From: Vulcanimicrobiota bacterium
GTDB taxonomy: Bacteria > Vulcanimicrobiota > Vulcanimicrobiia > Eremiobacterales > Eremiobacteraceae
DNA: 64,000 nt
NCBI GenBank assembly: GCA_013290125.1
Contig: JABCYQ010000006.1
Span: 51,001-115,000, forward strand
Direction: 5' to 3'
Positions 24,372 to 32,804 of the stretch are shown here, piece by piece (position 1 is the stretch's first letter; every line of letters starts with the position of its first letter). Made by a program: the position numbers and the translations under genes. Below the pieces are notes generated by a model, which saw nothing but the letters and a program-made list of their open reading frames with translations, had not been told where the DNA came from and searched no databases.

Positions 24372-25370
24372 TTACTGTGAAGTCTTGAAAATGAGAACGC
24401 CTTTGGGTGCGCCCGGTACATTCGTCGGCAGCGGCACGAATTGCGGGCACGATCCATCGAGGCACGCGATGCTTAACTGAAAATTTTGCCCGTTGCTATT
24501 GTGCAAGTTGTATAGACCGCTCTCAAGAATCGGCTCCTGCGCCGAAACGTCGAACCAGTTTACGTTGTCGCTGCCTTCCCCGATGAACGTTGCTGTGCCC
24601 GGAAGCGCCACATTATGAATTCCACCTGGATCTCCGTAGCCACCGCCGGATCCGCCGTGCCACGTTCCCTTGATCACTTTAGGCACAACCATGAAAGGTA
24701 CGGTGTGCGACCCGGTGTGCGGCGGCGGTGAAGATGAAGAGACGAGCTCGGCAAAATCCGTGGGCATCGATTTGGCGGTCAAGTGCACGATGCTGGATTG
24801 AGGCGGCGCGCCCGATGGTGCTGAAGAAACGATTGAGACCGTGACCACGCCATTACCGCCGGCGGTCTGCGTCCGTCCGTAATACACGGAGACCGGCGTG
24901 ATCTGCGATCCGCCAACCACATCGCCGCTTGAAGCCACCGCGATGGCCTGCGGAACAAATGAAAGGATGCCCGCTGCGGAGATGTCAGCGTCGCTCGTCC
25001 GCGGGGTGTTGCCGGCGAGCGTGTAGTCGTAACGCGTGACGGTGTCGGCACCGCTGTCGAAGCGATACGCGACGTACGCATCACTTCCGCCCGAAAGTTT
25101 TCGATAGAAGTCGACTTCGTGTGCGACCGTGCCGGTGTTGTTCTGACCGAGCACGTCAAGCGCCGGCACGAAGATAGAAGTGGCGCTTCTCGCCTCTTCG
25201 TTCATACGCGCTTGCAGAGCGATAGATGTACGCGCTTCGCCGGCGCGGCCAAGATCGAGGGCGCCGAGATGCACCGTGTGCGAGATTGCATCGCAGACGG
25301 CAAAAATCAAAAGGGCTAGCACCACGATCGCGATCAGCATTTCAACGATGGTGAACCCGCGTGAACGCAT
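24372..25370 (-). CDS. Prepilin-like protein (PilW/PulJ type)
   Basis: 332 residues. The N terminus RGFTIVEMLIAIVVLALLIF is a class III (type IV pilin) signal: cleavage after Gly5, methylated Phe, Glu at +5, then a long hydrophobic helix. The large C-terminal domain is soluble, rich in Ser, Gly and Thr, and resembles the minor pseudopilins that prime type IV pili or type II secretion. No other pilus genes are in the window, so it may be a stand-alone surface or DNA-uptake component. It is divergent from the mpg gene, with starts only 15 bases apart. Confidence 0.8.
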   Translation of the reverse strand: MRSRGFTIVEMLIAIVVLALLIFAVCDAISHTVHLGALDLGRAGEARTSIALQARMNEEARSATSIFVPALDVLGQNNTGTVAHEVDFYRKLSGGSDAYVAYRFDSGADTVTRYDYTLAGNTPRTSDADISAAGILSFVPQAIAVASSGDVVGGSQITPVSVYYGRTQTAGGNGVVTVSIVSSAPSGAPPQSSIVHLTAKSMPTDFAELVSSSSPPPHTGSHTVPFMVVPKVIKGTWHGGSGGGYGDPGGIHNVALPGTATFIGEGSDNVNWFDVSAQEPILESGLYNLHNSNGQNFQLSIACLDGSCPQFVPLPTNVPGAPKGVLIFKTSQ

Positions 25371-25384
25371 GGCCGCCTCCGATC

Positions 25385-26140
25385 ATGAGCGAAAAGCCGC
25401 GGCTTCGAGAGCGTCGAATGCCGCGGTCCAGAGTGGATACGCACAATAATCGCGCGAAGAAGCGAAGCGGGCAAGGGCTGACCGGCCTAACTGAAATCAG
25501 GGATACGCAGTGGCGTGAGTTCTTCGCTCGCCCCACGATCGAAGTTGCGCGCGGCCTGATCGGCGCAACGGTGCTGCGCGTGATACCGAAATCCGCTCTC
25601 GATGCCGGGGGTCTGGTCGCCGGCCGGATCGTGGAGACCGAAGCGTATCTGCCTCTTGTCGATCCAGCGTGTCATGCTTACCGCGGACCAACCAAGCGTA
25701 CGGCGGGCATGTTCGGCTGGCCCGGTAAGGCGTATGTCTATTTCATTTACGGCATGTACAACTGTTTGAACGTCACGACCGAACCTGCGGGGATCGGCGG
25801 CGCGGTGCTTATCCGCGCCCTCGAGCCGACGCGCGGCCTCGACTTGATGCGCAATCGCCGCAGGAAGGGAACACCCGATGCCTTGCTCGCGCGCGGACCC
25901 GGCAATCTCTGCCGTGCGCTCGGCGTCGACACGTCGCTCAACGGTATCGACCTGCACAGCGGCGAGCTGATGCTCGAGCTCGCGAAAAGCGATCGCACGA
26001 CACCGATCGCAGTCGGTCCGCGCGTCGGCATCAAAGTCGCCCCGCGCTGGCCTCTTCGTTTCGCCGACGCGAACAGCGCAAGCGTCTCAAATCCACGAAA
26101 GAACCTAAGATTGCTGTGCGCTGCGTCCGATAGTATATGA
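25385..26140 (+). CDS. mpg: DNA-3-methyladenine glycosylase (AAG/Mpg family)
   Basis: 251 residues from ATG at 25385; ATG at 25421 is also possible, since conserved sequence begins only at EFFARPTIEVARGLIG. Family motifs are complete: catalytic Glu in GRIVETEAYL, HAYRGPTKRTAGMFGWPGKA, the intercalating Tyr region YFIYGMYNCLNV, and GPGNLCRALGV. The enzyme removes alkylated and deaminated purines (3-methyladenine, hypoxanthine) in base-excision repair. The upstream gap to the divergent prepilin gene is 15 bases. Confidence 0.95.
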   Translation: MSEKPRLRERRMPRSRVDTHNNRAKKRSGQGLTGLTEIRDTQWREFFARPTIEVARGLIGATVLRVIPKSALDAGGLVAGRIVETEAYLPLVDPACHAYRGPTKRTAGMFGWPGKAYVYFIYGMYNCLNVTTEPAGIGGAVLIRALEPTRGLDLMRNRRRKGTPDALLARGPGNLCRALGVDTSLNGIDLHSGELMLELAKSDRTTPIAVGPRVGIKVAPRWPLRFADANSASVSNPRKNLRLLCAASDSI

Positions 26141-26165
26141 TAGCAAGCGCGCAGCGGGCCGTCCG

Positions 26166-26194
26166 TTGACGACGCGAACGCGCTGTGCTATAGT
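26166..26194 (+). promoter_or_regulatory. Sigma70-type promoter of rho
   Basis: TTGACG (26166-26171), a 17-base spacer and TATAGT (26189-26194). Transcription would start near 26201, leaving a leader of about 180 bases before rho. Long leaders that allow Rho to regulate its own synthesis are known in other bacteria. Confidence 0.7.
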
Positions 26195-26310
26195 AGCGAC
26201 AGCGTGAACTTTTGACGAAGTTCATCCGCTTCCAAACTTCACTCACTTCGTAGGCACGAGCGTCGACACCGACCGTTCTTCAATTTGCCGCGTCTCAAGC
26301 AGTAGCGCCG

Positions 26311-26364
26311 ATGATCACATCACAGCGCGCGGTCGACCGCATCGGCCCCAAATGCCCACGGTAG
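26311..26364 (+). other. Possible 17-codon leader reading frame upstream of rho
   Basis: ATG-ATC-ACA through TAG encodes MITSQRAVDRIGPKCPR, ending 16 bases before the rho start. There is no clear ribosome binding site, so it may be chance. If translated it could affect rho expression. Confidence 0.2.
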
Positions 26365-26380
26365 AGTAATCAAGATAAAC

Positions 26381-28366
26381 GTGCAAGACGATACCGATAT
26401 AAATTCCAATCCCAAGACCCCTCGCACCGGCCGACCGCCGCGCGGGCGCATCCGTGCCGCGGCGTCCGCCGATCCAAACGATCCGACCGTGGATATTGAC
26501 ACGAGCCGGATCGACGTTGTGGAATCGCGCGACGACCGCATGCGAGACGAGCGCCCTGACTTCTCCGAACGGCCGGAGCGAGCCGATCGCGAAGATCGTG
26601 TTGACCGCGAAGATCGTCCGGATCGCACCGACAGAACCGAACGCGCGGACCGCACCGAACGCGCGGACCGCGCCGACCGCACCGATCGCGCCGACCGCAC
26701 GGACCGCGCCGATCGCGAGGAGCGCGCCGAAGTCACCGAGAGAGATCGCGCCGAGCGCCCCGAGCGCTTCGAACGATCCGAAAGACCGCGACCCGCCGAT
26801 CGCGGACCCGAACGCACGTATGACCGCGCTCCCGAGCGAGTGCAAGAACGAGGTCCGGAGCGCTACGATCGTTTCGACCGCGGCGACCGACACGAGCGTC
26901 ACGACAGAGGCCAACGCTACGATCGCCAAGACCGCGGCCAACGCTTCGACCGCGACCGCAACCGCGACGCCACGCGCGTCCAGCCAGCCCAACCGATGCA
27001 GCGCGCATTCCAGCCCAACCGCCAACAGCAAGAACGCTACGATAATCAGCCGCGCTCCTTCACCGACAAGGAAGGCGTCGCCCACGAATTGCTCTCCGTG
27101 CGTCAGCTCGAAGAGAAGACGCGCGCAGAACTCGTCGAGTATGCGAAGCTGCTCGAGATCAAAGATCTTCAGCGCATCAAGAAGCGCGAACTCATCGTCC
27201 CCATCCTTGAAGCGCAGGCGAAAGCCGCCGGACTCCATTTCGCCATCGGCGTGCTCGAGATGATGCAAGAAGGCTACGGCTTCTTGCGCCGCGAGAATAT
27301 GCGGCCCGGCCCGCACGATGTCTACATCTCGCAGTCGCAGATCCGCCGCTTCGAACTGCGCACGGGCGATCTCGTCGCCGGCCAGATCCGCGAGCCTAAG
27401 GACAACGAGAAATACCAGGGCATTCTCAAAGTGGAAGCGGTCAACGGCGAAGACCCCGAGGCCATTCGCGGCCGCCCGCAATTCGACAAACTCATTCCGA
27501 TCTATCCCGAGACGCGCCTCAAGATGGAGACCTCGCCGCTCGAGATGTGCGGCCGCGTCTTCGATCTGTTCTGCCCCATCGGCAGCGGCCAGCGCGGTCT
27601 GATCGTCTCGCCGCCAAAAGCCGGCAAGACGACGCTGCTCAAAAAGATCGCGAACGCGATCGCCTCAAATCATCCGGATGTGGATCTCTTCGCGCTGCTC
27701 GTCGACGAGCGGCCGGAGGAAGTCACAGACATGCGCCGTTCGATCGAAGGCGAAGTCGTCTCGTCGACCTTTGACGAGCATCCCGATTCACACACCGCTG
27801 TTGCGGAGCTTACGCTCGAGCGCTGCAAGCGGCTCGTCGAACTCGGTCACGACGTCGTGATCCTGCTCGACTCCATCACGCGGCTCGCGCGCGCCTGGAA
27901 CCAAGTCATGCCCACGACCGGCCGAACGCTCTCGGGCGGACTCGACACGAGTGCACTGCATAGGCCGAAGCGCTTCTTCGGCGCGGCGCGCAACATCGAG
28001 AACGGCGGTTCGCTCACCATCATCGCCACCGCGCTCATCGAGACCGGTTCGAAGATGGACGACGTGATCTTCGAGGAATTCAAAGGCACCGGCAATATGG
28101 AGATCAACCTGGTCCGCAAACTGGCCGACAGCCGGATCTTCCCGGCGGTCGACATCAAGCGGTCGGGCACGCGTCACGAAGAACTGCTGCTCAGCGAGAT
28201 CGAGCTGCGCAAGGTCGTGATGCTACGTCGAGCCACGGCAGTGCTCGGCACGCAGGAGATGACCGAGCTCGTTCTGGAGCGCTTCCGGCGCACGGACGGC
28301 AATGAAGACTTCCTCAAGTCCGTGACCAAAGAAGCCATGTCCATGGCGGGCGACGGCGAAAGATAG
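26381..28366 (+). CDS. rho: Transcription termination factor Rho with R/D-rich N-terminal insertion
   Basis: 661 residues from GTG. Residues ~55-190 are a low-complexity run of Arg, Asp and Glu in short repeats (such as DRADRTDRADRTDRADRE). Then come the Rho_N domain (LEEKTRAELVEYAKLL), the cold-shock-like primary RNA site (GYGFLR, DVYISQSQIRRF, LRTGDLVAGQIR), and the RecA-type ATPase with Walker A PPKAGKTT (about 411-418), LDSITRLARAWN and GGSLTIIATALIETGS. Extra charged N-terminal regions occur in other high-GC Rho proteins, where they add RNA binding. The downstream hairpin at 28392-28420 is shared with a convergent gene. Confidence 0.97.
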   Translation: MQDDTDINSNPKTPRTGRPPRGRIRAAASADPNDPTVDIDTSRIDVVESRDDRMRDERPDFSERPERADREDRVDREDRPDRTDRTERADRTERADRADRTDRADRTDRADREERAEVTERDRAERPERFERSERPRPADRGPERTYDRAPERVQERGPERYDRFDRGDRHERHDRGQRYDRQDRGQRFDRDRNRDATRVQPAQPMQRAFQPNRQQQERYDNQPRSFTDKEGVAHELLSVRQLEEKTRAELVEYAKLLEIKDLQRIKKRELIVPILEAQAKAAGLHFAIGVLEMMQEGYGFLRRENMRPGPHDVYISQSQIRRFELRTGDLVAGQIREPKDNEKYQGILKVEAVNGEDPEAIRGRPQFDKLIPIYPETRLKMETSPLEMCGRVFDLFCPIGSGQRGLIVSPPKAGKTTLLKKIANAIASNHPDVDLFALLVDERPEEVTDMRRSIEGEVVSSTFDEHPDSHTAVAELTLERCKRLVELGHDVVILLDSITRLARAWNQVMPTTGRTLSGGLDTSALHRPKRFFGAARNIENGGSLTIIATALIETGSKMDDVIFEEFKGTGNMEINLVRKLADSRIFPAVDIKRSGTRHEELLLSEIELRKVVMLRRATAVLGTQEMTELVLERFRRTDGNEDFLKSVTKEAMSMAGDGER

Positions 28367-28391
28367 CGATCGTCAATCCCCGCGACACAAA

Positions 28392-28420
28392 GAAAGGGCC
28401 GGCGTAACGCCGGCCCTTTC
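28392..28420. terminator. Bidirectional intrinsic terminator between rho and a convergent gene
   Basis: GAAAGGGCCGGCG-TAA-CGCCGGCCCTTTC forms a 13-base perfect stem. It is trailed by TTTCTC in the rho direction and TTTCTTTG in the other. Confidence 0.85.
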
Positions 28421-28439
28421 TCGTTCGGGGGTCGAACGC

Positions 28440-30158
28440 TTACAACTGGATGCGACCCAAAAAGGTCAGCCAATCCGATGCTGACGTATCGTATTGCGCA
28501 GCGAGCCAGATGCGGTTATTTCCACCGCCTTCATAGCTCGCAGCTTCGTAGTCGCCCCAGCGGGAGTCAGGGGAAGCCGCGGTGCCTTTGGCGAGGAACT
28601 TCGCGGCTTCGAACGTGCCAAGCGGATCCGTGGCGAGGCGCGAGACATACGCCGCGCTTGGGAAGCGCGTCGTGCTCATCGTGTCGTACACCATCGCGAG
28701 GTTGCCGTTCTTGTCGGGCATGGTCGCGGAGAACGACGCGCCCTGCGAGGTGGATCCTTTGTAGGATACGATTCCGCTCTGCGTGAGCGTGGCGCCGGTG
28801 ATCTTGCTGCCCGTCAGCGTCGGCGCGATCTGTCCCCACTGAATTCCGGGAACGGTCGTCGAGCCGTTTATTACGCCGGTCTCGTGCGCGAACGAGATGT
28901 TGCCGCCTTCGTACTGCGGTGTGGCTGAGATGCGCGCGTCAAACGTCTCGAGGCATTGCGAGCAGCCGGGTTCTGTGCCGAGAGGCGCGAGCGTGAATGA
29001 TGGTGTCGTCACCGTGGCGCTCGTGAACGACGGCGCGGTCAGCGGATTCGCCATGGCGAGGACCATCACTTGATCGCAACTCGACGAGCACTGTCCGCCA
29101 CCCGAATTGATATTGTCCGATGCGATGAAAAGGCCGGCCGCAGGATACGGATGGCCGTTCGCCTCGACGAACACCGGCTGATTCGTGTCGATCGTGAGGC
29201 CGCCGACTTTGATGTCTTTCAGGCCTTTCGGCGTGGTGGCCGTGCCCGCTTCCATCGCCGCCTTGTTGGCTGCGAAAGATTCCGCGTAGTCGTAGAAACC
29301 GGCGGTCGAGAACATGTTGCCGGAGAAGTAGAAGGCTTGGTTATCGAGCCCGACCTGCGTGAAATCGGCGACTACACCATTGTTCCCGTCGGCCATGTTG
29401 AACGAATATACGTTCCAAGTTCCTGTCGGATTGTTCGTCTTGCTCACCGCAACCCAGTAGGCGGTTTTGAGATTACATCCGCTGCCGATGCCTAACGCTC
29501 CCTCGACTTGAAGAAATGTGACCCAGAAGCGCCCGTCCTTAGCATCGTAAAACGCGCGGGGGTCGCTCTCAAACGGTCCGTTCGGGTCGCAACCTGACGG
29601 CGTCGGGTTAGGTATGCTGAAGAAATTGGTTGCGTTCTTCGGCCAGCCGGCCGCCAGAACGCCGCTCGTATTGTAGATCGCGATTGACGTATTTGTGGCC
29701 TGCACCACAAAGGCGCCGTTCGAGGCGACGGCCATGTCGGGAGGCTCGCAGCCGCCGAAATACGGACACGTGGTCGCAGAATCTTCCATACCGTTGAACG
29801 CCTTGGTGAGCGCCGGCGTGAACGGCGTGATGTCACCGGCGTCGTATTGCGGGCGGGGATTCACGGGTGCGAACGGATTGTAGAACGCCGCACGCTTACG
29901 CGCCATCTCCACTTGCTCGGAGACGCCGTTCAAGTCGGGCATAAATCCCGGTGCATGACGGAGCGGTTGGAAACGCGTTGACGGCACCATGCGCATGTCG
30001 ACTTGGTGCATGTCGACGAGCGGCGCGATCGCGCGTACCGCCGTGACTCCGCTTTGGAATGCAGCGGCTGACGCTGGTTGCGTGCCGTAAGCGAACGAGA
30101 CGATAGCGCAGATCGTCACGCCGACGATCGCGCGCGCCGGAATCGAGGAACGTTTCAT
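28440..30158 (-). CDS. Secreted repeat protein, probable beta-propeller (paralog 1)
   Basis: 572 residues from ATG at 30158, preceded by GGGGGAG. A signal peptide is evident (IVGVTICAIVSFAYGTQPASA). The mature part is beta-rich with recurring patterns: CPYFGGCEPPDMAVASNG, SDPRAFYDAKDGRFWVTFLQ, GCSQCLETFDARISATP, SRWGDYEAASYEGG. These resemble blades of BNR/sialidase-like propellers, and cysteines are probably disulfide-bonded. It is about the same length as, and collinear with, the next gene upstream, with many identical stretches, so the two arose by tandem duplication. No catalytic residues could be assigned; function unknown. Confidence 0.75.
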   Translation of the reverse strand: MKRSSIPARAIVGVTICAIVSFAYGTQPASAAAFQSGVTAVRAIAPLVDMHQVDMRMVPSTRFQPLRHAPGFMPDLNGVSEQVEMARKRAAFYNPFAPVNPRPQYDAGDITPFTPALTKAFNGMEDSATTCPYFGGCEPPDMAVASNGAFVVQATNTSIAIYNTSGVLAAGWPKNATNFFSIPNPTPSGCDPNGPFESDPRAFYDAKDGRFWVTFLQVEGALGIGSGCNLKTAYWVAVSKTNNPTGTWNVYSFNMADGNNGVVADFTQVGLDNQAFYFSGNMFSTAGFYDYAESFAANKAAMEAGTATTPKGLKDIKVGGLTIDTNQPVFVEANGHPYPAAGLFIASDNINSGGGQCSSSCDQVMVLAMANPLTAPSFTSATVTTPSFTLAPLGTEPGCSQCLETFDARISATPQYEGGNISFAHETGVINGSTTVPGIQWGQIAPTLTGSKITGATLTQSGIVSYKGSTSQGASFSATMPDKNGNLAMVYDTMSTTRFPSAAYVSRLATDPLGTFEAAKFLAKGTAASPDSRWGDYEAASYEGGGNNRIWLAAQYDTSASDWLTFLGRIQL

Positions 30159-30272
30159 CGATGATCTCCCCCGGATGAGCGGCAACAAGAGATGATCGGC
30201 AGTCGCCGCTCATGTCTTGACCGACTACCTTCGCACACGGTCGCGCGTCGCGACTTCCATCGAAGGTCCCGG
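30159..30272 (-). promoter_or_regulatory. Conserved leader of secreted paralog 1
   Basis: Shares CCGGGACCTT (30263-30272) and CTCATCCGGGGGAGATCAT with the leader of paralog 2. In both, exactly 104 bases separate the CCGGGACCTT block from the ATG. A stem TGAGCGGC/GCCGCTCA is possible in between. It may be an inherited 5' UTR or a structured RNA element. Confidence 0.45.
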
Positions 30273-30360
30273 CTTTTCGCGGCAACGGAGAAGAGGTCAT
30301 AGACTTTGCTCCACAAGTGTGAGCGGTCGCCTAATGTTCTGCGCGCCGAGATACCAGCCG

Positions 30361-30392
30361 AAAAAAAAGAGGGCCGGCGCAATGCCGGCCCT
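30361..30392 (-). terminator. Intrinsic terminator of secreted paralog 2
   Basis: On the minus strand AGGGCCGGC-ATTGC-GCCGGCCCT is followed by CTTTTTTTT. It lies about 20 bases after the stop of the upstream paralog. Confidence 0.9.
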
Positions 30393-30414
30393 TTCGCGTT
30401 TGGGGGTTGGACGA

Positions 30415-32127
30415 TCACATCTTGACGCGGCCCATCCACGTGTTCCAGTCAGACGCCGCAGCGCCGTACTGGGCGGCGAACCAGACTTGGTTCGAGGATG
30501 GACCTTCGTAGCTCGCAGCTTCGTAGTCGCCCCAACGTGAGTCGGGAGACGTGGCCGTTCCCTTGACCAGGGTCTTGGCAGCTTCGAAGGTGCCGAGCGC
30601 GTCAGTCGGTTTGCGAGCGACGTAGAGCGCGCCCGGATCGATCGTCGTGCTCATGGTGTCGAACACCATGTACAAGTCGCCCTTCATGTCGGGCATCAAC
30701 GCGCCGAACGATGCATCGCGGTTGGTCGACCCCGAGAAGGAGACGAGGCCGCTCTGCACCAGCGTTCCGCCGGTGACTTTGGCACCCGTGAACGTGGGTG
30801 CGATCTGGCCCCAGAAAACTCCGGGGACAGTGGATGAGCCGTTTGCGACGGCGGTGTCGAGACCGAACGAGATGTTGCCGCCCTGATAGACCGGCGTTCC
30901 GGAAATCCGGGTGTCAAGCGTCTCGATGCACTGCGAGCAGCCGGGCTCGGTCGCTAGCGGCGCGAGTGAGTAGTTGCCGGTGGCGACGGTGACTTGCGAC
31001 ATCACCGGGGCCGTGAACTGTTTGCGCATCGCCCAGACGTTGATGCCCGAGCATCCGCTCGAGCATTGGCCGCCGCCCGAGTTGATGTTGAACGAGTCGA
31101 TGAACAAGCCGGCCGGGGGATACGCTCCACCGTTTGCTTGGACAAAGACCGGCTGGACGGTGTCGACGAGCGTCGTTCCGACCTTGAGGTTCTTCAAGCC
31201 TTTGGGCGTCGTCGCCGTTCCGGCTTCCATCGCCGCTTTATTCGCGGCAAACGTCTCAGCGCCGATATACGCCGAGCCGAACTGGTTGAACATGTTCGCA
31301 GCGAAGTAGAAGGCCACGTTGTCGAGGCCCACTTGTGTGTAGTCAGCGACGTTCGTCGTGCCGAACGCCATGTTGAACGAATAGACGTTCCAAGCGCCGG
31401 TCGGATTGTTCGTCTTGCTGACGGCGACCCAGTACAGCGTCTGCTCCGGGCACGAGTTCAGGCCGAGCGCTCCCTCGAGTTGTAGGAAGACGACCCAGAA
31501 CCGCTTGTCCTTCGCGTCGTAGAACGCGCGCGGATCGCTCATAAACGGTCCGTTGGGATCGCAACTGCCAGGATTCGGCACGCCGAAGAACGTTTGCGAG
31601 TTCTTCGGGAAGCCCGACTGCAGCACGCCGCTCGTATTGTACACGGCGATCGACGTATTGACGGCCTGGACGACGAATGTGCCGTTCGAGGCCACGGCCA
31701 TGTCCGGCGGCTCGCATCCGCCGAAGTACGGGCAGGTCGACGCGGAGTCGGCCATGCCGGCGAAGTTCTTGCCGAGGCTCGGCGTGAACGGCGAGAGCAC
31801 GCTCATGTCGAACAACGGGAACGGGTTGACGGGAGCTAGCGGGTTGTGTAGGGCGGCGTGTTTGCGCGCAAGCCACGTGCGCTCGTCAACGCCGCGCAGA
31901 TCGGGCATGAAGCCGGGCGCATGACGCAGCGGCTGGAAGCGCGACGACGGGATGAAGCGCATGTCGACTTGGTGCAACGATACGAGCGGTGCGATAGCGG
32001 GATCCGCCGAGATTTGCGGCGAGATGGATGCAGCGGATGCGATCCGCGCGCCCATCGGGGCTAGCGCGATGGCGGCGCAGAGTGCTGCACCGAACGCCAA
32101 ACGCACCGGAATCGAGGACAGTTTCAT
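30415..32127 (-). CDS. Secreted repeat protein, probable beta-propeller (paralog 2)
   Basis: 570 residues from ATG at 32127 with GGGGGAG upstream. A signal peptide (FGAALCAAIALAPMGARIASA) is followed by the same order of motifs as in paralog 1: MRFIPSSRFQPLRHAPGFMP, CPYFGGCEPPDMAVASNG, SDPRAFYDAKDKRFWVVFLQ, GCSQCIETLDTRISGTP, DSRWGDYEAASYEG. The two copies have separate terminators and matching leaders, so they are independently expressed. Exported, probably to the surface or medium. No enzyme motif recognised. Two retained copies suggest different ligands or expression conditions. Confidence 0.75.
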   Translation of the reverse strand: MKLSSIPVRLAFGAALCAAIALAPMGARIASAASISPQISADPAIAPLVSLHQVDMRFIPSSRFQPLRHAPGFMPDLRGVDERTWLARKHAALHNPLAPVNPFPLFDMSVLSPFTPSLGKNFAGMADSASTCPYFGGCEPPDMAVASNGTFVVQAVNTSIAVYNTSGVLQSGFPKNSQTFFGVPNPGSCDPNGPFMSDPRAFYDAKDKRFWVVFLQLEGALGLNSCPEQTLYWVAVSKTNNPTGAWNVYSFNMAFGTTNVADYTQVGLDNVAFYFAANMFNQFGSAYIGAETFAANKAAMEAGTATTPKGLKNLKVGTTLVDTVQPVFVQANGGAYPPAGLFIDSFNINSGGGQCSSGCSGINVWAMRKQFTAPVMSQVTVATGNYSLAPLATEPGCSQCIETLDTRISGTPVYQGGNISFGLDTAVANGSSTVPGVFWGQIAPTFTGAKVTGGTLVQSGLVSFSGSTNRDASFGALMPDMKGDLYMVFDTMSTTIDPGALYVARKPTDALGTFEAAKTLVKGTATSPDSRWGDYEAASYEGPSSNQVWFAAQYGAAASDWNTWMGRVKM

Positions 32128-32241
32128 TCAATGATCTCCCCCGGATGAGTGGAAACTAGAGACGGGCGGCAAACGCCCCTCATCTATGCCGATGAATATT
32201 CGCGCGACGTGCGCAACATTAACCCCGGCCTAAGGTCCCGG
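32128..32241 (-). promoter_or_regulatory. Conserved leader of secreted paralog 2
   Basis: Carries CCGGGACCTT (32232-32241) and CTCATCCGGGGGAGATCAT at the same spacing as the paralog 1 leader, although the sequence between has diverged. Confidence 0.45.
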
Positions 32242-32285
32242 ATTTGTTCAGACGTTGAACGATGTGATTAGGGCGTCCACCCCAC

Positions 32286-32315
32286 TTGATCAGTACCTTA
32301 ACTTTGTGGTACAAA
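32286..32315 (+). promoter_or_regulatory. Promoter with start of transcription at the ATG
   Basis: TTGATC (32286-32291), an 18-base spacer and TACAAA (32310-32315). Transcription would start about 32322, next to the ATG at 32323, implying a leaderless mRNA. Confidence 0.5.
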
Positions 32316-32322
32316 GTTACTG

Positions 32323-32799
32323 ATGTATAAGACCCTCACGGCTGCCATTGCGCTGATCGTGATCGCGATGCTCGCGCTCAGGTTCGGCGCGCACGCGGGC
32401 ACGACGAAGATCGTTCCAGTCGGCCAAGCCGTCAGACAGGATGACTTCCTCTATACGGTCACTCACGTAGTCGCAAAGAGAACTCCCTCGTCCACTGTGT
32501 ACGCGGTCACTATTCGGGTAGACAACCAAGCGCTGCGCGTCGATTACCATTGGTCCGACGAAATCGCATTTGTCGAGGACGCGGCTGGGCGCAAGTTCCA
32601 GGCGCGCGCGGATTCCGCCGACGAAGTATCCGCCGATCCGATCGTGCCTCCAGGCGGCAGCGCCGACTTCACTCTCGATTTCGAACTTCCCAAGGATGCG
32701 CGGGCGCCGATGCTGCGTTACTGGAATGGCATCCTCATGGGTGACATCTTCGACGGCGCCGCCTACGCGCACGCGGCCATTCCCCTGGACTCGCGCTGA
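32323..32799 (+). CDS. Small exported protein of unknown function (DUF4352-like)
   Basis: 158 residues. The N terminus is one hydrophobic segment (ALIVIAMLALRFGAHA) acting as signal peptide or anchor. The rest is a single beta sandwich of the type seen in telokin-like/DUF4352 proteins (FLYTVTHVV, TVYAVTIRVDNQ, GGSADFTLDFELP). Such domains often bind partners at the cell surface, but no function is established here. The pseudouridine synthase gene begins 5 bases after the stop, so both may share the promoter. Confidence 0.65.
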   Translation: MYKTLTAAIALIVIAMLALRFGAHAGTTKIVPVGQAVRQDDFLYTVTHVVAKRTPSSTVYAVTIRVDNQALRVDYHWSDEIAFVEDAAGRKFQARADSADEVSADPIVPPGGSADFTLDFELPKDARAPMLRYWNGILMGDIFDGAAYAHAAIPLDSR

Positions 32800-32804
32800 T
32801 CGCT

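Noticed and set aside
26315..27481. Long open frame (388 codons) on the strand opposite rho
   Set aside because: It is caused by the R/D-rich repeats of rho read backwards; the protein is low-complexity and the rho frame has clear motifs.
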